Below are positions 11,347 through 22,601 of a stretch of 64,000 nucleotides of DNA, one piece after another (the first letter of the stretch is position 1; the number at the start of each line of letters is the position of its first letter). The DNA is taken from assembly GCF_901933205.1 (NCBI RefSeq), contig NC_044572.1, forward strand, positions 91,416,965 to 91,480,964, in the 5' to 3' direction. Made by a program: the position numbers and the translations under genes. The DNA comes from Camarhynchus parvulus (Eukaryota; Chordata; Aves; Passeriformes; Thraupidae). The notes under the pieces are model-generated. The model was not told the DNA's origin, ran no database searches, and worked only from the letters and a program-made list of their open reading frames with translations.

Positions 11347-11563
11347 TACTGACCCCCCGCCCCAGTGTGTGCGCCGCGCTCCCGCCGCACCGCGCCGCGC
11401 CGAGCTGTGCACAGCCGCGCACAGCCGCGCACAGCCGAGAGGCGCGGAGCGGTGCGGAGCTCCGGCAGAGCCGTGCTGAGCCGCCGGCAGCGGGACGGCA
11501 CGGCCGGCCGGCCGCCTCGGGGCCGCCTGCCCGCCACAGCCTGGCGAGTCGCTCCCAAATCTG

Positions 11564-11595
11564 ATAATAATAATATTAATAGTTATTATTATTAT
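11564..11595. repeat. AT-rich inverted repeat (hairpin)
   Basis: Perfect 12-bp arms ATAATAATAATA (11,564-11,575) and TATTATTATTAT (11,584-11,595) with an 8-bp loop, flanked on one side by CpG-island DNA. It lies about 220 bp upstream of the CRE cluster in NR4A3 orientation. Probably derived from an AAT/ATT simple repeat. Confidence 0.9.
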
Positions 11596-11705
11596 TAAGA
11601 TAGTGATAATAACAAAATTATTATATCTTTACTAAAGTGGCTCAAATGAAAAGAGCTTTGCTTGGTTACTCAGTGGAACTTTTAGGACTAATTAATAAAG
11701 GTTTC

Positions 11706-11842
11706 TTTCACTTTTTTATTTTTCATTTTTTAAAACTTTTTTCTTTTTGCTTTTTAGTTTTTTCCCGAAATATTTTCTCTTCTCCAACTTTTTCTTTTTT
11801 TCTTTTTTTTCCTTTTTTTTCACTCTCTTTTTCTTTTCTTTC
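11706..11842. repeat. T-rich polypyrimidine tract
   Basis: About 135 bp dominated by T runs with interspersed C on the plus strand. With the adjacent AT hairpin it separates two CpG-rich blocks, and it may exclude nucleosomes. No coding potential. Confidence 0.85.
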
Positions 11843-12653
11843 GAAACTTTCCAGTGCGCAGGAGCAAGGAGCAGGTTGCGGGAGGTGCCGCTCACAGAGC
11901 GGGCGCAAGTGCGAGCGGCCCCGAGAAGCGTCCGGGCTGCCGCCTACTTGTGACTGTCTGTGTCCGTGTGTCTTTCGGTGTCCGTATGTCTGCCTGGGGC
12001 ACCGGGCTGGCGGCGGACGACTCCCCCGCTGTCTCCGCTGGCAGCAGCCGCCCGCCGCCGTGCCCGGTGCCGTGTTTACATCCACCGCCGACGGCCGGGA
12101 CGTTCGCGACTGCCACTGCAGCCGTGACGGCCGGTGCTGCGCTTGTGCTTGGCACAGAGGGGCTCCGCCAAGCGAGTCCTCCCGACGGACGGGAGCCGGA
12201 GCGGACGAGGAGGAGGCACCGGCGACAGCGGCGGCACTTTCGCTTTGCCTCTCGCTCCACCATCCAGCCGCCGGCACCGCCGCGGAGCGTGCTCCCTCCC
12301 GGGGAGGCAAAGCCGGGGCTGGCGCAGGGCTCGGCGGAAGCCGCGGACCAGCGGCGCGACGGCCACGTCCGAGCCCGGGATCCCCTTCCCGAGGCGGTGC
12401 GCGCCGTTTTCCCCCGGGCGCCGGGGCGTCCCCCGCTCCCTCCCTCCCTCCGGGGCCGCGGCGCTGCCAGACCCCGCTCCCCCCGCGGGGGAACCCGCCG
12501 GGCTCCCCGAGCGGCCGCGCTTCCCCTCCGGACGCCGCCGGCCCCGGCGGGGTCAGCCCGCGCCCCCACGTCACCGCCCTCGTGCCGCCGCCGCGGCCAA
12601 TCCACGCACAGGACGCGGCGGGCCCCGTTCCGAGGGGCGGGGCGCGGCGGGGC

Positions 12654-12884
12654 TGACGCACGGCGGCCGCGTCATTGACGCAAGCGGCGTTGCTAAATTT
12701 AGCCCCGCCGGGCCCCGCGCGAGGCGCTCGGGATCGCGCGCGAGGGAGGGGGCGGGGCCGGAGCCCATTGAGCAGCAGCGGCGGCGGCGGGCGGGAGCGC
12801 GGGGCTATTTTTGGGACACCTCCCTCCCGGCCCCCCCGGTTGTGATCCGGCCAAACCAAATATAGATGCTGGCGGGTATTTATA
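12654..12884. promoter_or_regulatory. Second CRE/MEF2/CArG/TATA cluster, distal promoter or enhancer
   Basis: In plus-strand order: TGACGCAC (12,654-12,661); an inverted CRE half-site pair GCGTCA-T-TGACGC (12,669-12,681); the palindrome GCTAAATTTAGC (12,692-12,703), whose core fits the MEF2 consensus YTAWWWWTAR; CArG-like CTATTTTTGG (12,805-12,814) and CCAAATATAG (12,856-12,865); and TATTTATA (12,877-12,884), which is TATAAATA on the minus strand. A minus-strand TATA would start NR4A3 transcription near 12,850. The plus-strand order of CRE, MEF2, CArG and TATA would instead suit a divergent transcript starting near 12,915. Confidence 0.6.
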
Positions 12885-13899
12885 GCGCCGGCGAGTCCCA
12901 TTGTCGTGGGGCCACGCCCCCGCCCGGCTTCCTCTGCGCAGGGGGTGGAGTGCGGGGCAGCGCACGGGGACCCCGGCGCGCACACCCATCCTCCCGGTAG
13001 CCCCCACGGTGGGGCGGGGGTGAGGGGGAAAGCCGGAGCCGCACGCTGGCGGAGGGTGCCAGACCCGGCTCCCTCCTAAAAAAAACAAAGTCTCTTGGTG
13101 GCTGTGGCTGGAGTTCCCCTCCGCGTGGCCGGCTCGGTGTGATTCCCTCGGTGCGGCGCGCTGCCTTCCCTCCGTATCGCATCGCATCGCACGCCATCCC
13201 TGCACGGCCTCTGGCGAACCACTGCTGACATTCCCGAGCCGCGGCCGAGCGCCCCCTGCGCGGGTGGGTTGGTGGTGCGGAGGCGGGGGAGAGCATGGAG
13301 GCAGGATCAGCCCCCCGGCCCGCCGGCCAGGGACGCGCGTAGCAGCGCGGGTGTTTCCGCGGCGGGGATGCCCCGCTCGGTCCGCCGCGGCGGGGATACC
13401 CCCTGCCTGACGCAACGGAGCGGAGCAGAGGCGGCGGCGGGCACAGCGCATAGCGCCGCGGTGACCTCATGGCAGAAGCGGCGCTGGTTGGGAGTCCTCC
13501 CCCCGTCCCCCCTCCACACCAGCCCTCCCTCCCCTCCCGCCTGTTGAGTAAGCGCCGGGAGAAGCGAAAATGCCATGACGGGCCGGTGCGCTCATCCCCG
13601 GTGCTGACACGGCGCGACAAGGGAGATTCCCTTTGATGCCGCTGCCGGCGTGGGCGGCTGAGGGCAAGGGAGGAGAGACAGAGAGAGGGTGGCACTTTCC
13701 GCCCACCCCTCACCCCGGCCACTGGCCCCGATAAAAATACTCCGTTTTCCATGCTGTCATTTCTCCTTTGCATCTCGGCCTCTCTGCTGGGAAAGGGACT
13801 CCGCGGAGCGCCGCCGCCCTCCTCCGGGCCCTTCGCCCCGCTCCGGGCGGGCTACCCCCGAGAGGGGTACAAAGTTCCAGAGTCATCCCGAAACTCGCA

Positions 13900-15010
13900 G
13901 CTCCGCTCTGAAAGCGTGTGCAAGAACAAAACGACGGTGCCAGGTGGACTGTCCTAGAAACCGTATTGCCCCCCCCGCCTTTCCTCCCCCGGGTACTCCG
14001 TGCAACTTCGCAGCTTCCTCGAGCTGTTCCTGTCTCCCACGACGTGAAAATATCGTCATGCAAGAAAGCTAAAAAAAACCCTCCAACCAACAAAACCCAC
14101 TCCAAACCCAAAACCGGCGGCAAGAGTGTTTTGAAAGCCTTTAAAATAATCTTTGAGGTGCTATTTAAAGAACAGGAAATGGGATGTTTGGAGAAAATGA
14201 TTAGAAAGTGGCATTGAGTGCGCTGTGTACTTCGGGCAGATGCGGGTGCTGTGCAAGGAGCCTGGCACTTGCTCACCGACCGACCCAAGGCAGTGGTTCC
14301 CTCTAGGGAAAGCACGGTCCGCTGTCCTAGAGTTATTTATGACATGAGAGGTCACTCACTATACTCTGTGTGCTTCCCATGAGGCGAAAAGGAAGTTCAG
14401 CGCGAAAGGAACTCCCAATCCATTAGGCATAAACACCGAGGTCGGGGGTGGGGGGAGAGATAAGGGGACAGGAACAACAGTAGGCAAATTGTCTAACTGG
14501 TGTGTACACAGCTTGATTCGCTGGAGGCAGCAGTGCAGGAGAGAGGGCCAGAAGGATGTCATTCCCAGGGCTTATTGGATAACTCGGAATAATAAAACCA
14601 GGCACTGCAACAACGGGAGGAAGCCTGCAGCAGTATGAAGGAGGCCTTGGGTGAAATAAAGTTCAAGGAAGTGGGGAAGGTTGTTGAGGGACGTTTGCTG
14701 GGTTCTGCCAGAACTGGGGAGACTGAAGTCCCAGACTGGGAGCAGACAGTGTGGAGAGGCTGAGGGGTTCACTTCCAGTACCCAGGCATGTTTGCATTTA
14801 TGGCCAAATAACTTGATGAAAACTCGTTATCAGAATTTGCTCGGCTTCCCCAAGACCAGGGCCAGTCTTTAGGCTGCAGATTTCTGGGGCCAAGGCAATG
14901 AAATGTCACAGTTGTTAGGGTTAGGATACCCAAGTCAAACTTCTGAAATCCTGACTGGCTGCCATCTATCCAGAGGCACCTAAATCGGACAGTGATAAAA
15001 CAAGGGGGAA
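13900..15010. other. Intergenic DNA upstream of NR4A3
   Basis: Unique DNA outside the CpG island, with GC content falling to the right. No gene, repeat or clear regulatory cluster is seen. Confidence 0.6.
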
Positions 15011-15015
15011 TGGCC

Positions 15016-15225
15016 TTAAGCTGAAGGAGGGTGGGTTTAGATTAGATATTAGGAAGAAATTCTTTACTGCGAGGATGCTGAGGCACTAGAATAGGTTGCC
15101 CTGAGGCACTGGAATAGATTGCTCCATCTCCGGAGGGTTTAAGACTAGGCTGGATGGGGCTTTGAGCCAGGGGGGTTGGAACTAGATGATCTTTAGGATC
15201 CATTCCAACCCAGGGCATTAATGAT
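15016..15225 (+). mobile_element. CR1 LINE 3'-end fragment
   Basis: Matches the 3' region of avian CR1 by pattern: attaggaagaaattctttac, then a GGTTGCCC-type stretch, GGATGGGGCTTTGAGCC, GGTTGGAACTAGATGATCTT and a CATTCCAACCC end. The middle holds a short internal duplication (the GAGGCACT-GAATAG stretch occurs twice). Truncated and diverged. Confidence 0.85.
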
Positions 15226-15229
15226 AGAT

Positions 15230-18200
15230 TCAGGAGTACCATAGAAATGGCATCTAGTCTAAGCTCCTATGCAAAGAGTATTCCCTGGCATTTTTTCAAA
15301 ATAAAATTTCCTGTCTTTCTCCAGAATGTAGAAAACAACTGTTCATCTACTTAAATGCCATTCTAGGGAAACCCCAAAGAGGAGCTGGCTTGTGCACCTA
15401 AATTACACAGTAGCTCAGTAGTTCCAGCACTTGCACAGAAAACAGGACATGCAGATTCACCGAGTTTGTCTGGGGCAGGGAGGCAAGGATGGGAATGGGG
15501 AAACTTAACCTACATTCCCCACCTTCCAGGAGATTGCTGTAATCTCTGCATCATTCTGGGTGGTATCTCAACCACTTGTTTGAAGTGGTGAAACCACTTT
15601 CACGTTTGTGTGCAGTAGTCTAGTGCTTCAGGCTGTCTGTGAGGATGGAGGAGATCTGCCTATCCTATCCATTCCTGCTCCAAGGAGGGCTTGTGTTATT
15701 TTATATTACACACCTATAGTATAAAAATACCGCCATGGCCTTAAGAGAACTTTCTTGCCTGATTGAGCATGATTTCTGTGTTAAAGTTCCTTTATCCCCT
15801 CCATACCTTCCTAGACAACCAATAACCTGGTGATGAGGCCATGTTTTCAGATAAAGGTCAGTGTGGACTTGAGTCTTCTTAAGATAAGAAAGGAGCTGAA
15901 TCACATATTTTCTGTTTCTAGGGACAGCTGTAATTGTCAGAGCTACAGAAAGTAGCACCTGTTTCCTTCCAGCTGTGTCTTTGAAAAATCTCATAGATGA
16001 GGTAGGGTTCTACTAGCCTAAGACTTCCTGCTGTCCTAAGCTACATCCCCTTGCTCCAGAGGGGTGGGATTTGGGATATGGCCCTTATCATAGCGTTGAA
16101 CTTGGTCTGTTTTGTAGCCTTTCCTCACCCTGCAATCATGTGAAGGGTTAAATTATTAATTTGGATTTCTGAATTTGTGGGCATGGGGTACTAGAAAAAA
16201 CACTGCCGTTTTTAATCTTGTCATCTAAAACATCATTGGATTTAAGTCTGAGTCAGAATCCTGCCCTTCAGAGGTATTCTGTTGTGCAGAAAATAAATAT
16301 AACACCTTCTGGTGCTGATCAGGGTCACTTAAAGTCTTGAAAATAGGGTATGACTCTGGTCAAAATGACACTTAGCAGAGTTTGATAGCCTAGAACAGCA
16401 GCTCTGCCTCAGTTGCCTTACAACATTCGGCCAGCACATTTCTAGATGAGAGGTAGCATGATACAAAAAGTTGTCAGGACACCCAGTTTATCACTGCTGG
16501 GTTTCCAAACTGAAAAAGGAACTCGTTCTGCCTCCTTTGCTTGAAAGGAGCCTTTGTCATAGAGAGGTCATGATGAGGAAGAGGGGAAGGCCTATCTTAG
16601 TCTTTGGTGGTGTATTTGGCAGGCTGTGCCCTGGTAAAACCGAGTCCTGGTCTTCAGTAAATGAAGTTCCAATATAATCCAGCCTGCTGTCCTACTTTTA
16701 CAGTCAAACATTTATCTTTTCTTTTCACAACTAGTTAAAGACATGGTTGCATGGTTTATGCTCAGATTTTCCAAATGACTATAATTGGATTGTGGCCATG
16801 CATTGGAAATTTTTGCCCCAAAGGAAGAAATTTTGAGAAAGATTCAAATGATTCAAACCCAGTCTTTTATGAATGTTAGAAATATGCACAGTATGCTTTG
16901 TTCACAATAGCTCTGTTTTCCCAGACAGAAGCTCCACCAACTGGTGGAATTGCCCTGGAATTCTGCAATACCACAGATGGGGAGGCTTGAATATTCCTGG
17001 ACTGACTCAGCCTGTTCACTTTGCCTGGCTTGTAAGACAATAGACGATTCTTCCTTGGTTGTGGAGATCCAAATTAAAAGTAAAGGAGGTCACATATTAA
17101 CTAATGGAATGACTGCCTTTTAGACAAGCCCACAGACTGAACTGTGATCATATTAAGCAGAGGGGCTGTTGACAGTATAATTCCCACTGCTAACATAAGA
17201 GCTGATTAGGAATGGGAGAAGCCAGGACCAGACAAGGTTCAGACATGCAAGCACAGCAGATTATTAAATAAGGAGATGAAGGAGCATTCAAAGGGATCTT
17301 AAATGAAGTACATTAATTATGTAATAATGAAGTAGCTTTAAACTGGACTTATAATGGGTACAAAAGAACTACATTTTGCATTGGCCTTGATACTTTCAAA
17401 AGGACAATCTTACTTGATTGTGCTCACTTGAAGAAAAAGGAGACAGTGGGGAAGAAAAGAAAAAGGTTCAAGCTCATCCTAGGCAAAGATCTCACAGACT
17501 GTAATGTTTATTACATAGAGATGGATTTTAATAAAAGATCAAGGCCATGGGACTGGTTACAACCCCCAAAATTTAATATTTCCCCTCTATCTCATAATTA
17601 ATAAAATTATAGCAATTATAATTATTATTTTTAAGTTATTTTTCTGGCTTCCTTTTGGGCTGTTCATTTCTACATTTAATTCTTGACTGGATTGTCAATC
17701 TTTATTCCTAAGAAGGAGTCTATTTACTTACCACATGAAATACTAAACAAATGCAACTCTATAGTTGTAAAAAAAATTAATAGTTTATACCAGATAATGA
17801 TTTAGGCTTGTTCAGCAGGCACTGCCTTTTTGGCAGACTATTTGTGTTGATAAAGGATAGCTCCTCAAAAGCAACCACTTGTTACTTATTTACTTTTTCT
17901 AAGATCTTTTAAATTTCATCTGCTTTCTATTACATTGACTTTCTGGTTATCCTGTTTGTTTTGCTCCTAATGATTTCCTATGGATCTTTCTATGTTATTC
18001 AGCATTGCATTTCATTTACTCTCTTACCTCTTATTGGACTGCATTTTCTCTGTTTCCTACTATTTTCCTGTCTGTTTCTTTGTCTTCTCACTACTGTGCT
18101 ATCTGAGTTGCCCATTCCCAAGACCCAAGGGGTAGCGGTTCTTCAGCTGTAGTAGGATGAGGGGCTTGAGGAAAGAAGTGAGAGATCCAAGCTGCCAGGG

Positions 18201-18940
18201 CAACTGCCTGTCCAAGTTTGCTTTTTGCTTCATCTCTCTCCTGGCTTGTGCCTTTGCACAGTTTCATTTACCTCTCAGTAAGGTACCTGCTCAGTTCCCC
18301 CATCTGTAAAATTACAACAGAGTGTTGAAGAAATAAAGGCACAGAAATAAAGACTAATTACTATTGTTGTTTATTTCTTACTAATGCACAAGGCCTTAAA
18401 CCCCTCAATGACAGTAATCCATTTTTTTCTCTTATATTAAAAAAATATGAACCATTTACCTGAGAGAATTTGGACTATTTCTTTCGAGCTTATCATATCT
18501 TAAAGATCAGAAGTGGGCACTAGTATCACGTCACAGGTTAAGAGAGTTTAAGCATCAGCTTTCTTCAATCATGTCTAAACCTTCTGGCATCTCTGAATCA
18601 GCTGAAATAAGCTGCTAGAATGAGCTGATGAAATCAGTTCCATTTCCAGCCCCTGCACTATATGCCGTGGTGTATGCACCTGAACTTACAGCCCCAACTC
18701 CAGGAGCAGGGTGATGAGCTCAGAGTCCGGTCTTTGGGGTTGTGAAAATCACGAAATCCAAACTTGAATGAAACTGGCAAGTCGGGGCTGCTGCAGCCCA
18801 GAGTGGGCTGGGAATGCCATGCCTGGAGCTGTGTTACACGTGCTCCTCTGTGCAGCCCTCTGGAGATAGTGGGAATGAGGAGTGCCAAAACAAACTTAGG
18901 AACAAAAGGAGCAAAGTGCACTGAGTGCAGGTGTGCTGCT
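15230..18940. other. Intergenic DNA, no feature recognised
   Basis: AT-rich unique sequence. The short open frames are not supported by domains, splice context or composition. No repeat family is recognised. Confidence 0.6.
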
Positions 18941-18950
18941 TAGATGTCGC

Positions 18951-19425
18951 TGTTTAACCCGGCGGGTAGCTAAGCACCACACAGCCACTGGCTTACGCGC
19001 CCCATCCAGCAGGAGAGAGGAGAGAATTGGGGGAAAAAAGTAAAATTAATGTGCTGGCATAAAGACAGTTTCATACCACAGAAATGGAAGGGAAAGTCTT
19101 ATTCCTACAACTACTACCACCACTACCACCACTAGTCAGAATATACGAAACAAGCAATGCACAGTGCAACTGCTCACCACCTGCTGACCAGTGCCCAGCC
19201 TGTTCCCAAGCTTTCCCCCAGCTTTATGTGCTCAGCATGATGCCATATGGTATGGAATGTCCCTTGGGTGAGTTGGATCAGCTGTCCTGGCTATGTCCCC
19301 TCACAACTTCTGCATGCCCAGTCCACTCACTGGTGGGTTGATGCGAGAAACTGAAAAGTCCTTAACTTAGTGTAAGGCCTGCTCAGCAACAAGCAAAACA
19401 TCAGTGTGTGTTACCAAAAAACTAC
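18951..19425 (-). mobile_element. Avian ERVL-type LTR, minus strand, truncated
   Basis: Begins on the plus strand with TGTTTAACCCGGC and carries blocks recalled from a widespread avian ERVL LTR: the AAAGACAGTTT region, a decayed trinucleotide run at about 19,109-19,135, the GCACAGTGCAACTGCTCACC block, the GCCATATGGTATGGAA block and the TGAGAAACTGAAAAG-like block. The far end is lost near 19,425. Its relative at 54.07-54.41 kb has the same orientation. The family name is not certain. Confidence 0.65.
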
Positions 19426-19429
19426 ACAA

Positions 19430-19765
19430 AAACTTACAGGTGGAGTGCTGTATGAGATGATGATGTGGTTCAGACAGCAAAAAATTTGATATATCGTGAC
19501 AAGAGGTGAAAGTCAAACACATCTAAATAGTTTTAGAGAACAATCATCACTGCTTCTGGGGCACATAGAGCAGAGATCCAGTTACAGAAAGCCTATGTGT
19601 CTCAATGACGGAGATGAGGGGGAGAATCACAGCGAAGAGATTCCATGCCTTGTCTTCTGCTTGCTTAAGAAATCCTCCTTTCAGTGTTTGAGCTTCACAA
19701 AGGCAAAGGGGAAGCACCAAGTGGAAGTGAAAATCAGTGGAGGTGCTCAGTGCTGCACAGATGAG
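19430..19765. other. Intergenic DNA between two repeats
   Basis: No gene or repeat recognised. Confidence 0.5.
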
Positions 19766-19767
19766 CC

Positions 19768-19908
19768 ATCCCTAAGCAGTGTTCAAAGCCAGGTTGGATG
19801 GGGCCCTGATCAACCTGATCTAGTGGAAGGTGTCCCTGATCATGGCAAGGGCGTTGAAACTGGATGCTCTTTGACATCCCTTCCAACCCAAACCATTCTA
19901 TGATTGTA
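19768..19908 (+). mobile_element. CR1 LINE 3'-end fragment
   Basis: Shows GTTGGATGGGGCCCTGATCA, CTGATCTAGTGGAAGGTGTC and the TTCCAACCCAAACCATTCTA-TGATTG terminus typical of CR1 3' ends. Confidence 0.9.
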
Positions 19909-19909
19909 T

Positions 19910-20755
19910 GTGTTTCTGTGATAAAGGGACCTTTGCATGTTCCAAAGCAAGAAGACCAGCAAATGTCTTTGCAAAGACCTTGTCCTGCATAGTTTGGGCC
20001 AATCTCAATATTCTGACTTATAGGAAGAGAGCAGAATGTTGCACAGCAAGAGAATTAATGAAGAGAATTATTCTCCTATTTTGTAATAGATATGTATTTT
20101 TATAAGAAATTCATTGTGGATGATGAGGCAAAAGCTTTGTCATGTTGCAGTTAAAATTGGCAATAGAAACTAATTAGAAGTTCTAGGCAATTTAAAAAGC
20201 AAATTTCATTCCCTTTTTCTCTTCCCATTCACCAAAGCTTTCATGTGCTGAGTGCAAGAATAACTGTGGTGTTTTCGCCCTACCAAAATTCCCCACTGAT
20301 CATTCTGCGCAGTTGTGGTTCCATGCAAGGGGGGAAAAAGCTTCCTGCCATCTGTTCTAAATTAGATATCTTTTCCTATTATATTTCCCTGTTTTATTGT
20401 TTTTGTTGCTGATGAAGTAGTAAGTTAAATTTTCTGTAATTCTACCCTTCAGAGTTTAGGCAATTCCCTTTATTTTCCATGCTGCCGCTCTTATATTAAG
20501 CCATAATATCATGCTTTCAACAGAAAAGTAACATCACTAAGCTTTAAAATTTTATCATTCATTATACCTGTTTCTAGCATGGTTAAATAATGACAAGAAC
20601 ATGAAACCCCCAGTTGGGTCCTTTCTAACACTGGAGGCCTTTGGATTTCCTCTTTTCCTATAGCATCATCAAAAAAACCATCAATTGTTGGTGATTGTCT
20701 CACCAACAAACTCCTTTACTATTTACTACTTTTCCACCTACGATGGATCTTCTTA
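19910..20755. other. Intergenic DNA, no feature recognised
   Basis: AT-rich unique sequence without a recognisable gene or repeat. Confidence 0.55.
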
Positions 20756-20789
20756 ATGGATCTTCTTCTGTTTATATGCACATATCTCT

Positions 20790-20880
20790 TGGTGCCCGGG
20801 AAAGTCCTACTTGGTCGAAGGTTGGACTGGATGAACCTGGAGGTCGTTTCCAACCCTGATTACTCTGTGGTTCATAAATA
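20790..20880 (+). mobile_element. CR1 LINE 3'-terminal stub
   Basis: GAAGGTTGGACTGGATGAAC, then CTGGAGGTCGTTTCCAACCC and TGATTACTCTGTGGTTC match the last part of CR1. Short 5'-truncated copy. Confidence 0.88.
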
Positions 20881-21483
20881 GGCTTTTATTAAAAATTGTA
20901 CCATTTCACGATTCCTTTCTTTCTAGTTGTCCAACTGGGTCTTTAATCGCTTTGCTGTGTTACAAACATTTCTGGAGGGCTCCACGTTACCCGCAGGATT
21001 TGTGTGACACCAGCACACTCCACTAAACTCCCTTAATCCCTCATTGCTGCTCACGTGCTGCTTTCGGGTTTGTTTTTAAACCTTCACCGACGGAGCCGCT
21101 GCCGCTTCCCCACCTCCCCGAGGAGTTCGCTGCCTTTTGCCACGCCGTGGGGTGCAACCCAGCCAAGATTAAGTTAAGCGGTCGTTCCCAGGAAAAGCAG
21201 CCACAGGACGCCAGCTGGGACTATTTGCCTTAACCCCTTTCTCCCACCGTTTACCGGGGGGAGCCTCGGAGGTTGGGGTGTGGGAGGCTGAAACCCTCCA
21301 TTTCCCCGTTTCCTCGGGGCTCTCCCTCCCTGCCTCCCGCCCGCCCTGTCCCCCGCGGGGCGCGGGCAGGTGACAGCAGCGGCACGCGCGCTCGGTCCCG
21401 TGACGCGCGCGCCCGGCTGAGCGCCGCGTGACGGCGGCGGCGGCGCCAGCAGGTGTCCCCGCGCCGCTTCCCGGGACACCCGG

Positions 21484-21880
21484 GGCGGCCCCGGCCTGGA
21501 AGGGACCGCTGGAGATCGTCTAGTCCAAAGGCCCTGCCAAGGCAGGGTCACCTAGAGGAGGTTACACTGGAACGCGTCCTGGTGGGTTTGGAATGTCTCC
21601 AGAGAAGGAGACTCCACGATCTCCCCGGGCCGCCCGTTCCAGCGCTCTGCCACCCTCAGTGTCAAGAAGCTGTTCCTCACGTTGATGTGAAACTTCTTGT
21701 GATTTAGTTTATGGCTACTGCTTCTTATCCTGCTGATGGGCACCGCTGAAAAGAGCCTTGCCCCAGGCTCTTGTCACCCGCCCTGGAGATATTTACGTGC
21801 TTTAGTGAGAGCCCCTCTTCAGTCTTCTCCAGACTAAACAGGTCCAGCTCCCTCAGGCTCTCTTCGTAAGACAAACTCCA
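21484..21880 (-). mobile_element. CR1 LINE fragment inside a CpG island
   Basis: Reads as reverse-complement CR1: CCTGGAAGGGACCGCTGGAG, then GTCTAGTCCAAAGGCCCTGC, GCTGTTCCTCACGTTGATG, and near the far end CTTCTCCAGACTAAACAGG and AGCTCCCTCAGGCTCTCTTC. It retains more than a dozen CpG dinucleotides, unlike the CR1 copy at 22.87-23.28 kb. Confidence 0.92.
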
Positions 21881-22481
21881 GATCCCTTTCGGGTCTGTCC
21901 TTGGCGCGGGGAAAAACTCCGAAAAGCCTCTTTGCAACTTTCGGGAGCTGGGAAGGGGACGGGACTGTCACCGAGAACAGCTCCGGGGAACGGCGCGCCC
22001 CCAGCACGGGATCTGCTCGGGGTCCCTTCCCACAGGGGCCCCGGCGGCCCCACGGGACAGCCCCGCTCCCGCCACGCTGGGACATGGCAGTGGCAGGAAG
22101 GCGCTCGGGAGCTGCCGGGGGGCTGCTCGTCCCACGCAGGCGGCGGGAGGAGCGGCGGCTCCGGAGCGGCACCGCCAGACCCGGGCGGGCGCAGCTCTGC
22201 TTCCCGGAAACCCGAGCACCGCCACTTTTACACTTTTTACTTTCCATGGGGGGGTTTCCCCGGGTCTGGGGGAGAGGGAGGAGGGGGAATCCCCTCGCGC
22301 CCGCCGCCTCCCCGCCCCCGTCACGCGCGGCTCCCCCCGCTCCTGGCCCTGTCGCCTGACGGCGCCCACGCCCTCCCCCCACCAGCGCGTGCGGACGGCG
22401 AACAAACGGCCCTTTCCTTTCTTTCTTTTTTTTTTTTTTAATTTAATTTTTTTTCCCTTTCCCCTCTCCGCCTTCTCCCGA

Positions 22482-22601
22482 CTATAAATAGCTCCTGTGC
22501 GCCGTACGTGTGTCACGTTCCCATTACGTGCGCCTTACGCTGACGCACGGGGGCGGTGCGCTCCGTGACGTCAGCGCGTATCCGGGCCAAGCTATAAATA
22601 A
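22482..22601. promoter_or_regulatory. CRE flanked by two CTATAAATA boxes
   Basis: CTATAAATAG (22,482-22,491) and CTATAAATAA (22,592-22,601) each fit both a TATA box and the MEF2 consensus. Between them are TGTCACGT (22,511-22,518), TTACGTGC (22,524-22,531), TGACGCAC (22,541-22,548), a GC box GGGGGCGG (22,549-22,556) and the perfect CRE TGACGTCA (22,566-22,573). A plus-strand start near 22,625 is the simplest reading. The first box reads as CTATTTATAG on the minus strand, so transcription both ways is possible. Confidence 0.6.

Larger units (their letters stand above)
9900..13900. promoter_or_regulatory. Large CpG island complex of the NR4A3 promoter region
   Basis: About 4 kb of CpG-dense DNA, broken by an AT-rich hairpin and a T-rich tract at 11.56-11.84 kb. 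It contains the two CRE/TATA clusters annotated separately. The long overlapping open frames on both strands lack codon-like conservation or domains and reflect the low stop frequency of GC-rich DNA. Boundaries are approximate, by eye. Confidence 0.8.

Noticed and set aside
11637..13773. Open frames of 250-420 residues on both strands in the promoter island
   Set aside because: Low-complexity composition, overlap in opposite strands, and they run through the CRE/TATA clusters. They are a side effect of GC content.
15854..15861. NBRE-like AAAGGTCA motifs (also near 44,000 and 58,770, with TGACCTTT near 57,717 and 59,492) as NR4A autoregulatory sites
   Set aside because: About five scattered 8-mers in 64 kb on both strands is close to chance, and none lies in a promoter-like cluster.
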